Assembly: GCF_000025005.1 (NCBI RefSeq)
Contig: NC_013525.1
Location: 62,001-126,000 of the forward strand
Origin: Thermobaculum terrenum ATCC BAA-798
GTDB lineage: Bacteria; Chloroflexota; Chloroflexia; Thermobaculales; Thermobaculaceae
Direction: 5' to 3'
Length of the DNA stretch: 64,000 nt
Below, in pieces: positions 31,101 through 38,069 of the stretch; the first letter of the stretch is position 1, and each line of letters starts with the position of its first letter. The notes below the pieces were generated by a model that searched no databases, was not told the DNA's origin, and saw only the letters and a program-made list of their open reading frames with translations. The position numbers and the translations under genes were made by a program.

Positions 31101-31910
31101 ATAGAGCCTGAATCAGCAGAGGCTCACCTCAAACTAGGGATTGCACTAATAAACCTTGAGCAGTACGATCAGGCTCTAGAACGCCTAATGGATGCAGCTA
31201 AAATAGAACCTAATAACTTTGACGTACACGAGCAGCTCAGCCTAGTAATGGAAAAGCTTGGTAGACCAGAGGAGGCTATCAGCCACATAGCTCAGGCTCT
31301 GCTTCTAGATAGCTCTCGAGCTGATCTCTACCGTAGAGCTGGAAAGCTATATGCCGATATGGATAGGCTGGAAGAGGCAGCACAAGCTCTAGAAAAAGCA
31401 CTAGAGCTGGATCCAGATGATGCTGAGACGCACTCAGAGTTGGGGCTAATATACGAAGCTCAAGAGAAGCTTAAACTCGCTCTTGGAGAACAAAAAGAAG
31501 CTATCAGGCTAGATCCGAAAAATCCTATCTACGAACTGCGGGCTGCGTCTATTTGCCGACAGCTCAGGTGGTTCGAGGAGGCTATGGCGGCGCTGGAGAG
31601 ATCCCTGGATCTCGACCCAGAGAACGCTGCAGCTTACAATGAGAGAGGAATGCTTTATGAAGCTATGGGCAACCTAGATGCAGCCAGAGAACAATACGAG
31701 ATAGCGGTAAGACTTCAACCAGACGAAGCCCTTTATCACCGCAATCTCGGAGTTGTGTATAAGAAGCTCAAGAGGTACGATTTGGCTGCATCCGAACTGA
31801 GACAGGCTGTCAAGCTCAGACCTGGATACGCCGATGCTTATAAGGAGCTGACCACGGTAAGCACACTATCGTTCATTACCAGGGGCTTTGGCAAAGAACG
31901 AGCTTCCTAA
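25188..31910 (+). CDS. Giant NACHT-type STAND NTPase with 51 tetratricopeptide repeats
   Basis: A 2,240-residue cytoplasmic protein, unusual in size. After about 60 N-terminal residues comes a NACHT-type NTPase: Walker A GKAGAGKT at residues 70-77, Walker B LLLVLDGLDE at 156-165 with the double-acidic end that marks NACHT, and a sensor strand RFVITCKEDE where the usual Arg is Lys. A winged-helix segment reads KFRDELTLEVFAAYAIS. From base 26571 to 31829 are 51 TPRs, then a short tail. I see no nuclease, protease, TIR or membrane effector. STAND proteins use repeats to sense a ligand and then oligomerise. I chose ATG 25188, which follows AAGGGGG, over a TTG 24 bases upstream. dcd starts 27 bp after the stop, with no terminator between. 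No function is proven. Confidence 0.8.
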   Translation: MTTYFSKQTEEKRSADNHYIRAYLEEVLTRFNAHGREIPLHLIKAFTEEDKPGVSLEQAVESYGRLIILGKAGAGKTSLAKKAVLHIASRSLRSHFGAEPGKRSLSIDDQRIPVLVQLQSLESVEIHDMLAGAFQQAGITLPDEEFPQRVVENFPLLLVLDGLDEIRPDIKLEAAAEIASLVSKPGSANRFVITCKEDEFPLYRVWFERCEIRSIEPINESQIRLFLEDCADPKRRDRVLSHPRAFEVLSTIKVLNLAKQELDDTRSNVNSIGDLVLASSRKLLMEAESKKRNREGFAGAQSRTLMKLLAALAFSLKTDSVKDLSRDQARGIVSASSGDSASSEQLLEVLLSSGIIESSDSRRRIKFRDELTLEVFAAYAISLHLESGGDLKDYISDSSKREKWGGVVSLLYGIHSDKEKLLSDILGDGQSLPLVRLAVTCITQNEPEEKWSYITSKGDLDAQAHYYLGRAFADLGFYAHASNELNRAIEKKLDSADVHYQLGKIHEAEGKYELACQQYELAVERDPSNVNYRRSFGLALALCNKYDLAAAKLREVVDILKSDCALTQHELGNIYKIQGRLQQALEQFQDAATMSPSSAVYLTSLGSVLAACGDDQGAERELRRALDLDPNYAPAANELAAVLERQGKLDLALANYQKATEIQPEEPLYHRNAGAILRKLGRVEEAERELVTAIELDSKYADAYNELGSLYMDMGKHLAALENFQKAIQYSPEQPEYYLQMGLTYRALKQPAKAITALQIALSMDPKDLNKRAILAETYCQSGRLTEAIEEYRWAIELSGGMPQYLLNAAIVQRKAGMLEDAEESLKKVIQNNPGLAPAYFELGMVAEQKGDYILALERYRKALELSPDNEHFIVAVSRSARLSGNLLQADELIRDAFSRMPESALIHDELGTIEFVRGNYQKASECFLKATKLSPETSDFWAHLGKAYRYLTRLDEAKEACEEALRLDANNPVAHHETAMLLIALNEEEEALSHFRKAARLDARNAQYALDLGACASKLGRVNEGLTWLEKALSLDPNNGQAHAELGMLMGSRGQWEEALAHFRASLLIDEQNVDYLHMYGIACLHTDATEDAIKTLERALALDPRRADVYVTYAEALEIAGKRDEAIQNLQEAVRLDDTNVSYKVKLGSMLRRYGEYQDAEDLLLKCTDDHPESAQAHSELGMLYMDLGLQEKALRHHEIACSLDDRSPEYKYRMALALIHLKRYAEAIDTILTAIQANPEAAEYYHALGRAHMGLSQYEEAVQAFEKAVRIAPSVAQYHRDLGIAYRSISEYGAACQEIEEAVRISPDVAAWYNDLGICYERRGWLHEAVQAFEKAIELQPGEPVYLSNAGNVLRQQRKHDLALQHLQKAIELDSNFAEPYHQMALVMQDMGRFDDAYDLFQRSISLSPDNPRYHYNLGILMRSQGDLHDAINQVSKAIDIQPNNAEWHSTLADLYFQIGMLDKARKEAEEASRLDPDNYRYHRQLSVIARETQDLDQALASARQALKCAPDEPQAIAELASVQEALGELTSALALYKQAAMLDPLNADYHRKIGSIYRQLGKTQESLQSLQKAIDLAPNAPDSLFEIGQLYLQTDRFDEACKVLQKATQLAPDNPTYRFHYGLAIMRLKEREDKLRSARLLASSSQVSYAQAIEEIEAALRIEHNHADWHNTLGELYELVDDYESALHHFRWAADIDSDCALFQYNQGRIYKKLRDYDRAIRAFQMAVRLDPEFAQAYSELGATYNMVGNHSEALINYERALQIRPDDGLTLRRLGSTYRQMKRFKDAISILQKAAEIDPQDPEIYNELGLAYRAQGKHREALAEFEHALKLRPDNATYNRNAAIAHQDLKQTKLAIEKLQHAVMLEPYQPTWHFELGALLEASEQYEEALAEYNEAMQLNPDGAIYAFRAAEVCERMGKKEEAIECLKYALKLEPRNYEWRFKLGCMYLDMEYFAPAAEELAKSLEIEPESAEAHLKLGIALINLEQYDQALERLMDAAKIEPNNFDVHEQLSLVMEKLGRPEEAISHIAQALLLDSSRADLYRRAGKLYADMDRLEEAAQALEKALELDPDDAETHSELGLIYEAQEKLKLALGEQKEAIRLDPKNPIYELRAASICRQLRWFEEAMAALERSLDLDPENAAAYNERGMLYEAMGNLDAAREQYEIAVRLQPDEALYHRNLGVVYKKLKRYDLAASELRQAVKLRPGYADAYKELTTVSTLSFITRGFGKERAS
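26571..31829 (+). repeat. Array of 51 tetratricopeptide repeats in the NACHT protein
   Basis: Reading the translation in 34-residue steps gives 51 consecutive TPRs that tile the region exactly, with two exceptions: one extra residue in repeat 4 and an 18-residue insertion in repeat 35 (starting 30042). The repeats alternate: even ones begin like A-x-x-Y/H-x-E-L-G, while odd ones tend to begin with an aromatic residue at position 3 and seldom have this Glu. This makes a 68-residue (204-bp) higher-order unit. Repeat 52 is a stub (ADAYKEL). Confidence 0.85.
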
Positions 31911-31937
31911 ACAGAGCAGACATATAGGAGCAGCAAC

Positions 31938-32540
31938 ATGATTTTATCTGACACGATGATCATAGACGCGATAAAGACTGGATGGGTATCCTTTGACCCA
32001 CCAGTTGACATAGACATACAGGTCCAGCCAGCTTCGGTTGATCTGCGGCTTGGCAACACCTTCAGGGTCTACAACTACGCACAGCAGGCAGTTATAGATC
32101 CGACCGAAGACATAGACCTTGATTCGATATCCCAGATCGTGCGACTGGAAGACAAGCCATTCATATTGCATCCAGGCGCATTTGTACTCGGATCTACGAT
32201 GGAATATGTAAAAATACCTCCTGATCTAGTTGGTAGACTTGAAGGTAGAAGCAGCCTCGGTAGGTTGGGGGTAGTTGTACATTCCACAGCTGGATTCATA
32301 GACCCAGGATTTGAGGGTAATATAACTCTCGAGATCAGCAATATCGGGAAGATACCAGTTGCCCTAAGAGCTGGTATTAGAATATGCCAGCTCACTCTTA
32401 TGCATACAGGACCTGTAGCTCGCCCATACGGTCCATTAAGGGGCAGCAAGTATCAGGGGCAGAGGGAGCCCACTCCCAGCAGGATCAAGAACGACGTAGA
32501 ATTCCTCAGAAGAGGCGAGATAAAAGTAGGGGAAAGCTAG
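31938..32540 (+). CDS. dcd: dCTP deaminase, probably bifunctional dCTP deaminase/dUTPase
   Basis: Converts dCTP to dUTP, and in the bifunctional type on to dUMP. The 200 residues have the trimeric family's motifs: R104-S-S-L-G-R, the HSTAGFIDPGFEGNITLEISN stretch with catalytic Glu132, and the C-terminal SKYQGQREPTPSR, which resembles the bifunctional mycobacterial enzyme more than the E. coli monofunctional one. ATG start behind TAGGAG. It sits 27 bp after the NACHT-TPR gene. The likely role is thymidylate supply; dCTP deaminases also serve as nucleotide-depleting phage defence in other bacteria, so a defence role with the NACHT protein is a hypothesis only. Confidence 0.9.
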   Translation: MILSDTMIIDAIKTGWVSFDPPVDIDIQVQPASVDLRLGNTFRVYNYAQQAVIDPTEDIDLDSISQIVRLEDKPFILHPGAFVLGSTMEYVKIPPDLVGRLEGRSSLGRLGVVVHSTAGFIDPGFEGNITLEISNIGKIPVALRAGIRICQLTLMHTGPVARPYGPLRGSKYQGQREPTPSRIKNDVEFLRRGEIKVGES

Positions 32541-32552
32541 GAATTCTCTTGC

Positions 32553-32597
32553 CGCACGTGGTAGCAATCGTATTGAGTAGTATTGCTACCACGTGCG
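32553..32597. terminator. Long hairpin between dcd and the convergent dUTPase-like gene
   Basis: Perfect 16-bp stem (32553-32568 with 32582-32597) and 13-base loop, 13 bp after the dcd stop. The right arm includes the stop codon (32586-32588) and last codons of the minus-strand gene, so the same structure ends both transcripts. ATCTTTG follows on the plus strand. Confidence 0.75.
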
Positions 32598-33077
32598 ATC
32601 TTTGTACTGTCCTTCGTACAGCTTGTGTGCCCTAGTAGGTAGTTTGAAGAATACTAACTGCACTACGCGAGCATTCTTACGTACCCAAAATCCATGCGGA
32701 TTATGCACACAAAGAATAGCTTCGCCTTTCCCCCTAAAACCTGAATCCCATAGGGCCGTTCCAACCGACACCCCCATTCTTAGAAGGCTGGATCGAGGCC
32801 TCGCAATAGCAAACCTATCCTCAGGAATAGTCACAAACTCATTGAAACCAATCTTGTAGGAGCTCTGTGGTAGCCATATCCAGCCTTCTGAGTCAAACTC
32901 AAGCCTCTCAGTCCGTGGCAAGACTCTCTCGCTGTTATCAAATGCCAGCTTGCCAGCTTCCAGAAAACGCTCCACCCAAGCGAGTGTAAGTTCTACACCG
33001 TTGGGCTGCGTCTGTTCCTCAAGGTCTATGTAATCCCTAATAAAATCTGCTGCGTTGGTATCTACTTCCTCAGACAT
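32586..33077 (-). CDS. dUTPase / dCTP-deaminase-fold nucleotidohydrolase
   Basis: A 163-residue relative of archaeal-type dUTPases and dCTP deaminases. Motifs include R95-S-S-L-L-R-M-G, then GTALWDSGFRGKGEAILCV with Asp111 in the dUTPase-like position; the deaminase's TLE glutamate context is absent, so hydrolysis rather than deamination is more likely. The start is ATG at 33077 with GGAG eight bases upstream; an open frame to 33182 lacks a ribosome site. It converges with dcd and shares its terminator. It could also process a modified nucleotide. Confidence 0.65.
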   Translation of the reverse strand: MSEEVDTNAADFIRDYIDLEEQTQPNGVELTLAWVERFLEAGKLAFDNSERVLPRTERLEFDSEGWIWLPQSSYKIGFNEFVTIPEDRFAIARPRSSLLRMGVSVGTALWDSGFRGKGEAILCVHNPHGFWVRKNARVVQLVFFKLPTRAHKLYEGQYKDRTW

Positions 33078-33188
33078 ACCATATCTCCAACATTCTTTAC
33101 TCAAGATAAAATACCTCATTGGGCCCACACAATCAGCTAAACTCGTGGTAATGAAAACATTTATTATGATAGTGCAAAGCAAGAGGGC

Positions 33189-33767
33189 ATGATCGCATCA
33201 ATTAAGGGACATATAGAATACAAGCTAAACGATGGGTTGATTGTACAGGTTGGAGGTGTTGGTCTAAGGGTATTCACACCATCCTCGATGGTTAGAGAGA
33301 TTGGGGAGATTGGTGATGAGGTATACCTGCATACCCATCTGATGGTCAGGGAAGACGCCCTGACGCTTTACGGCTTCTCCACTAGAGAACAGCTGAGATT
33401 GTTTGAGCTGCTCATATCAGTAACTGGAGTGGGACCTAATCACGCCCTAAACATACTATCATCGGCAAGTGTAGAGGAAATACAGACCGCTATCGCTCAG
33501 GAGAACGCACAGTTCTTCTCACTCATACCAAGAATAGGCAAGAAACTAGCTGCGAGAATAATTCTAGAGCTGAAGGGCAAAGTGGAACCTTCTGGCGAGG
33601 CAGTCCAGATAATCAGTCACAAAGACGAGGAGCTGGTTTCCGCACTCTTAGCGCTTGGCTACACACTTGGAGAGGCACAAGCAGCTGTCCGTAGCCTCCC
33701 TACAGATAAAGAGCTCCCTATGGAGGAGAAGCTTAGACTAGCACTCTCCTATTTCAGCACTCCTTAG
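33189..33767 (+). CDS. ruvA: Holliday junction DNA helicase subunit RuvA
   Basis: RuvA tetramers bind four-way junctions and load RuvB. The 192 residues show the N-terminal OB domain (MIASIKGHIEYKLNDGLIVQVGGVG), the two helix-hairpin-helix motifs (FELLISVTGVGPNHALNILS; FFSLIPRIGKKLAARIILELKGK) and the C-terminal domain III (LVSALLALGYTLGEAQAAV) after a flexible linker. ATG start behind AGAGGG. ruvB and ruvC are not in the window; the P1-peptidase follows 10 bp later. Confidence 0.97.
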   Translation: MIASIKGHIEYKLNDGLIVQVGGVGLRVFTPSSMVREIGEIGDEVYLHTHLMVREDALTLYGFSTREQLRLFELLISVTGVGPNHALNILSSASVEEIQTAIAQENAQFFSLIPRIGKKLAARIILELKGKVEPSGEAVQIISHKDEELVSALLALGYTLGEAQAAVRSLPTDKELPMEEKLRLALSYFSTP

Positions 33768-33777
33768 GAGGAAACTG

Positions 33778-34719
33778 ATGCAAGACAGCATACTAGATGT
33801 AGCGGGTATCGAAGTTGGTAGCTCTGAAGACCAAACCATTCGTACCGGTTGCACAGTAGTGCTGTGCAAGCAGGGAGCTACTGTAGGGGTAGATGTTAGG
33901 GGAGCTGCTCCAGCTACGAGAGAAACAGATCTATGCAGATCCGGTAATCTAGTCAGCAAAGTACACGCAATCCTCCTGACAGGTGGTAGCGCTTTTGGAT
34001 TGGATTCAGCAAGTGGTGTAATGCGTTTCCTATGGGAGAGAGGAATTGGTTTTGATACTCCAGCAACCAGGGTTCCAATAGTTCCAGCAGCTGCCATCTA
34101 TGACCTAAATGTAGGTAGAGTAGGCTGGCCTCACTCCGAGATGGCATATCAAGCCTGTCGGGAAGCTACCAGCAAGACAATGAGCAGAGGTAGAGTGGGG
34201 GCTGGAACTGGCGCCACCGTAGGGAAGATCCTTGGTCCCAAGAACTGCACCGAAGGGGGCTTGGGCTCAGCAAGTGAGCGGGTAGGAAGTTTCCGTGTAG
34301 GTGCGCTAGTAGTGGTTAATGCTCTGGGAGATGTGGTTGATCCTAATAGTGGCAAGATAATAGCAGGTCCAAAAGATCCTTTAACAGGGAATTTCATAAG
34401 TACAGAGGACGTCCTTCTAGAGGGAAGACCAAGCACATCAAATGAAGGGCAAAACACTACCCTGGTCGTAGTTGCTACAGACGCACCTCTATCTAAGGAA
34501 CAAGCAAACAGGCTCGCCTCTATATCACATGATGGCCTAGCCAGAGTTATTCGTCCTGCGCATACACTGGTAGATGGAGACGTGGTTTTTGCCCTCTCTA
34601 CGACTGCAGATAATCAGGTAGTTACCACAGATCAAATGATAGCTCTAGGTGTTGGAGCTATAAGAGCCGTAGAGCGGGCAATCCTGGACGCGGTAGCGGT
34701 AAAGGTAAATCATCGTTAG
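33778..34719 (+). CDS. P1-family (DmpA-type) self-cleaving aminopeptidase
   Basis: A 313-residue peptidase family S58 protein, the group of DmpA and beta-aminopeptidases, which cut themselves to expose an N-terminal nucleophile. The glycine-rich segments LLTGGSAFGLDSASGVM and GAGTGATVGKI are typical. The predicted scissile site is Asn226-Thr227 within EGQNTTLVVVATDA. The natural substrates of the family are mostly unknown. ATG start behind TAGGAGG. It follows ruvA closely and overlaps the ruvX stop by 4 bp on the opposite strand. Confidence 0.88.
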   Translation: MQDSILDVAGIEVGSSEDQTIRTGCTVVLCKQGATVGVDVRGAAPATRETDLCRSGNLVSKVHAILLTGGSAFGLDSASGVMRFLWERGIGFDTPATRVPIVPAAAIYDLNVGRVGWPHSEMAYQACREATSKTMSRGRVGAGTGATVGKILGPKNCTEGGLGSASERVGSFRVGALVVVNALGDVVDPNSGKIIAGPKDPLTGNFISTEDVLLEGRPSTSNEGQNTTLVVVATDAPLSKEQANRLASISHDGLARVIRPAHTLVDGDVVFALSTTADNQVVTTDQMIALGVGAIRAVERAILDAVAVKVNHR

Positions 34720-35165
34720 AGACTCGAATCGATCGCTCTCTGACGTAATCTTTCCTGATCCAAATAGTCCTGCAACAGGACCGCAGCAGCCTCAGCATCA
34801 ATAGCAAGTTTCTTTCTACCCAACTTACCAAGCTTGCGTCGCGACTCTAATAGCCTTCTCTCAGCCTCTACCGAGGTCAAACGCTCATCTACAAGCTCAA
34901 CTGGTAGCCCCGTAGCAGTCTCTATCTGCTTTGCCAGCTCCCTGGCGCGGACCGCCTCTTCACCCTCGTACCCCGACATGTGGAGAGGCAGTCCTACCAC
35001 TATCTTCTCCACATTCTCATGCTCAGCTATGCGTCTGATCTCCTCCAGATCTCTATCGGAAGTAGTCCTGTGAATAACTTTATAGGCTGTGGCCAATAAA
35101 CCCGTAGGATCGCTCAAGGCTATTCCTATTCTCTTCCTGCCAGGATCTATCCCCATAACAACCAT
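34716..35165 (-). CDS. ruvX: Holliday junction resolvase-like protein RuvX (YqgF)
   Basis: RNase H-fold protein with roles in 16S rRNA maturation and junction cleavage. The 149 residues begin VMGIDPGRKRIGIALSDPTG, with the first catalytic Asp in GIDPG, then VGLPLHMSG and the second acidic site VDERLTSVEAER, with the final acidic DAEAAAVLLQDYL. It lies 8 bp after alaS, the common alaS-ruvX arrangement. Its stop overlaps the stop of the convergent P1 peptidase. Confidence 0.93.
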   Translation of the reverse strand: MVVMGIDPGRKRIGIALSDPTGLLATAYKVIHRTTSDRDLEEIRRIAEHENVEKIVVGLPLHMSGYEGEEAVRARELAKQIETATGLPVELVDERLTSVEAERRLLESRRKLGKLGRKKLAIDAEAAAVLLQDYLDQERLRQRAIDSSL

Positions 35166-35173
35166 AGTATCTC

Positions 35174-37813
35174 TTACTTACCTTCAAGCTGCCTTGCGAG
35201 CACCTCATCAACAGAGCCAAGAGCTTCCTCAAGCTTCTCAGGGAAACGACCTCCAGCCTCGGCTCTATCGGGTCTCCCACCTCCGCCTCCACCAACAAGA
35301 GCAGATATCTCCTTGACGAGCTTGCCAGCATGCACACCCTTCTGGACTAGGTCCGGGGTGACTACAGCCACTATACTAGGCTTGCCCTGAAGGACAGAGC
35401 CTACCACTACCACTCCGGATCTTAGTCGATCTCTAAGTCTATCAGCAAGGTCGGACATGGCTTCCCGGCTATCGAGGCTCGTCTGAGCCACCAACAGCTT
35501 AGTGCCATCGACCTGACGAACGTTGCGCAGCATCTGATCTATCTCACCAGCAGCAAGCTGTCTCCTAAGCTGTTCTATCTGTCTCTCCTGCTCTCTAAGT
35601 CTTTCTTGGAGCAGAGCAACCTGCCTCTCTATCTCAGAAGTGGGAACTTTTAGCTTAGCTCCTAAGCGCTCGAGCAGCTCCATCCTCTCTCGAGCGTACT
35701 TGATTGCTCCTCTACCAGTAACAGCCTCAACTCTTCTTACTCCACTAGCTATGCTCCCCTCACTGGTGATATATATAGGACCTATCTCGCCAGTATGATG
35801 CACATGCGTGCCACCACAAAGCTCGCTACCATAATCCTCTATACTTACAACCCTCACTATATCTCCGTATTTCTCTCCGAACAGAGCCATAGCTCCAGAA
35901 GCTATCGCTTCAGTGTAAGGCTTCTCCTGTGCATAGACTTTTCTGTCATCCTGGCTAACGTCATTGATTATTCTCTCGATTTCGAAGAACTCCTCATCTG
36001 ATAGCTGCGAAGGGTGTGTAAAGTCAAATCGCAACCTATCTGGAGCTACTAGCGAACCAGCCTGGCGAGCGTGAGGACCTAGCACATCCCTCAAAGTCTT
36101 GTGCAGGATATGCGTCGCGGTGTGGTTTCTCATGATATCCTGGCGCCGTCTGGCATCTACCACTAGATCAACATTCTGCCCCACACTGATGGAGCCATGT
36201 AGTACTCTACCCCTATGCAGGATATAGCCATTGACAGGTCTTTGAGTATCCAATACATGGAAATCACCCTCCGGACCTGTTATAACGCCAGTATCTCCCA
36301 CTTGACCACCAGCTTCGGCATAAAAAGGTGTCCTGTCGAGGAGTATCTCAGCTTCTTGTCCATGTTCGACCTTATCGACAAGCTCACCCTCTCGGATAAT
36401 GGCCATGACCCTGCCGGTATCCTCTAGGGTGGTATAGCCGGTAAATTGAGTGGGTTCACCGCTCAGCGCAGCATAGGCAGCGGGCATCTTTGCAGTGAAG
36501 GTACTTGCAGCTCGACTCTGAGCTCGCTGCCTCTCCATGGCACGTTTGAATCCCTCGGTATCAACCGAGAAACCACGATCCCTGGCAAGTTCCAGAGTAA
36601 GGTCCAGTGGGAAACCATATGTGTCATAAAGACGAAATGCATCCTCTCCGGGAATCTCCTTCTGGCCACTTGCCGACAGCTTGTCGATCAAATCATCAAG
36701 CTGAGCCACTCCCCTGGCCAAGGTCCTGGAGAAATGCTCTTCTTCTGCCCTTGTAACCTTATCAATGAAACTCCATTGGTCCTCGAGCTCAGTATAATGA
36801 TGACCCATTATGTCGACTACTACTCTGGCAGTGTCGCTAAGGAAATGTCCTTCGATGCCAATTCGCCTACCAAAACGTATTGCCCTTCTGATAATCCTTC
36901 GCAGGACATAGGACCTCCCCTCATTACCCGGGGTAACTCCATCTGCTATCAAAAACGCAAGAGATCTACTATGATCGGCAATAACTCTATAAGCAACTAT
37001 CTCTCTTCGGCGATCCTCATCGCTGTGCCCAGCTATTCGCTGGACCTCATCCATAATAGGTACAAAGAGGTCGGTCTCGAATATAGAGTCAACACCTTGC
37101 ATGATTGCCGAGGTGCGTTCCAAGCCCAGTCCTGTATCTATATTCTTCTTGGGCAGTGGAGTCCTGTTCCCTGACTCATCCTGGTAGTACTGCATAAAGA
37201 CCAGGTTCCAAAACTCCCAAAACCTTCCACAATCATGCGCAGGAGTACAGTTTGGATCTCCGCATCCCTTTTCCGGGCCACGATCATAGAATATCTCAGA
37301 ATTCGGTCCACACGGACCAACATCCGCCATCTGCCAGAAATTATCCTCATCTCCCATCCGTATTATTCTGCTCTCAGGGAGACCGGCTACCTCCTGCCAT
37401 AAGGACGCGGCTTCATCATCTGTGTAATGCACCGTGGCCCACAGCCTGGAAGGTTCAAGACCCAGCACCTGAGTAACAAATTCCCAAGCGTAACCAATAG
37501 CCTCACGCTTGAAGTAGTCTCCAAAACTAAAGTTGCCCAGCATCTCAAAAAAAGTCAGATGCCTGGCACTGGGACCAACATTCTCCAGGTCATTATGCTT
37601 GCCACCCGCCCGCATACATTTTTGGGCTGTGGTCGCTCTGGTATAAGATCGAGACTCCCTGCCTAAAAAGACATCCTTAAATTGCACCATTCCAGAGTTG
37701 GTAAACAGCAAGGTGGGGTCTTTGGCCGGAACTAGCGAAGAGCTAGGTACGACAGTGTGGCCACGAGCCTCAAAGAATTCAAGAAACTTGGATCTAATTT
37801 CGCTACTCTTCAT
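35174..37813 (-). CDS. alaS: Alanyl-tRNA synthetase
   Basis: Class II synthetase with editing activity. The 879 residues contain the aminoacylation domain (MKSSEIRSKFLEFFEARGH; TNSGMVQFKDVFLG; MRAGGKHNDLENVG), the editing-site HTATHILH and CGGTHV metal motifs, and a C-terminal DHHA1 domain with a glycine-rich GGGGGGRPDRAEAGG patch. I chose the ATG at 37813, matching other AlaRS N-termini, over a TTG 24 bases upstream. ruvX follows in the same transcript. I found no T-box leader upstream. Confidence 0.98.
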   Translation of the reverse strand: MKSSEIRSKFLEFFEARGHTVVPSSSLVPAKDPTLLFTNSGMVQFKDVFLGRESRSYTRATTAQKCMRAGGKHNDLENVGPSARHLTFFEMLGNFSFGDYFKREAIGYAWEFVTQVLGLEPSRLWATVHYTDDEAASLWQEVAGLPESRIIRMGDEDNFWQMADVGPCGPNSEIFYDRGPEKGCGDPNCTPAHDCGRFWEFWNLVFMQYYQDESGNRTPLPKKNIDTGLGLERTSAIMQGVDSIFETDLFVPIMDEVQRIAGHSDEDRRREIVAYRVIADHSRSLAFLIADGVTPGNEGRSYVLRRIIRRAIRFGRRIGIEGHFLSDTARVVVDIMGHHYTELEDQWSFIDKVTRAEEEHFSRTLARGVAQLDDLIDKLSASGQKEIPGEDAFRLYDTYGFPLDLTLELARDRGFSVDTEGFKRAMERQRAQSRAASTFTAKMPAAYAALSGEPTQFTGYTTLEDTGRVMAIIREGELVDKVEHGQEAEILLDRTPFYAEAGGQVGDTGVITGPEGDFHVLDTQRPVNGYILHRGRVLHGSISVGQNVDLVVDARRRQDIMRNHTATHILHKTLRDVLGPHARQAGSLVAPDRLRFDFTHPSQLSDEEFFEIERIINDVSQDDRKVYAQEKPYTEAIASGAMALFGEKYGDIVRVVSIEDYGSELCGGTHVHHTGEIGPIYITSEGSIASGVRRVEAVTGRGAIKYARERMELLERLGAKLKVPTSEIERQVALLQERLREQERQIEQLRRQLAAGEIDQMLRNVRQVDGTKLLVAQTSLDSREAMSDLADRLRDRLRSGVVVVGSVLQGKPSIVAVVTPDLVQKGVHAGKLVKEISALVGGGGGGRPDRAEAGGRFPEKLEEALGSVDEVLARQLEGK

Positions 37814-38069
37814 CCTTTTTGGAATCCTCTCAAACAAACCCCTATTGTAATCCCTGTATAAGTATGGCAGAAATAATGCAAATCGATAGGCTTACGTAAA
37901 CTGTAACTCAATCCTGTAATCAACACTGGTAATATGGACTTGGAAATAGCACAAAGCATACTTACAATAGGCTCTAAAATTATAGAGCAATAAGACATGT
38001 TATTATATGATTTGTTCTAACGGTTTAAAAATTGCTGGTCTCGTGTAATACTTAGAGTACATGCTAACA
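37814..38069. other. Intergenic region upstream of alaS and pdhA
   Basis: The 325-bp gap between divergent alaS and pdhA is AT-rich. It contains an inverted repeat centred near 37983 (CTCTAAAATTATAGAG) and, at its right end, the pdhA promoter. I see no gene, no T-box antiterminator signature and no clear alaS promoter. Confidence 0.5.

Noticed and set aside
26571..31829. Repeat region considered as a CRISPR or DNA tandem-repeat array
   Set aside because: The periodicity is at the protein level (34 residues), the DNA copies are divergent, and the frame stays open as one gene; there are no identical short repeats with spacers.
32586..33182. Longer reading of the dUTPase-like gene starting at 33182
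   Set aside because: The extra N-terminal residues resemble translated intergenic sequence and lack a ribosome site; ATG 33077 has GGAG at the right distance.
36446..37174. Long open frame antisense to alaS (242 residues)
   Set aside because: The alaS frame has all synthetase motifs; the antisense translation is composition-biased and resembles nothing.
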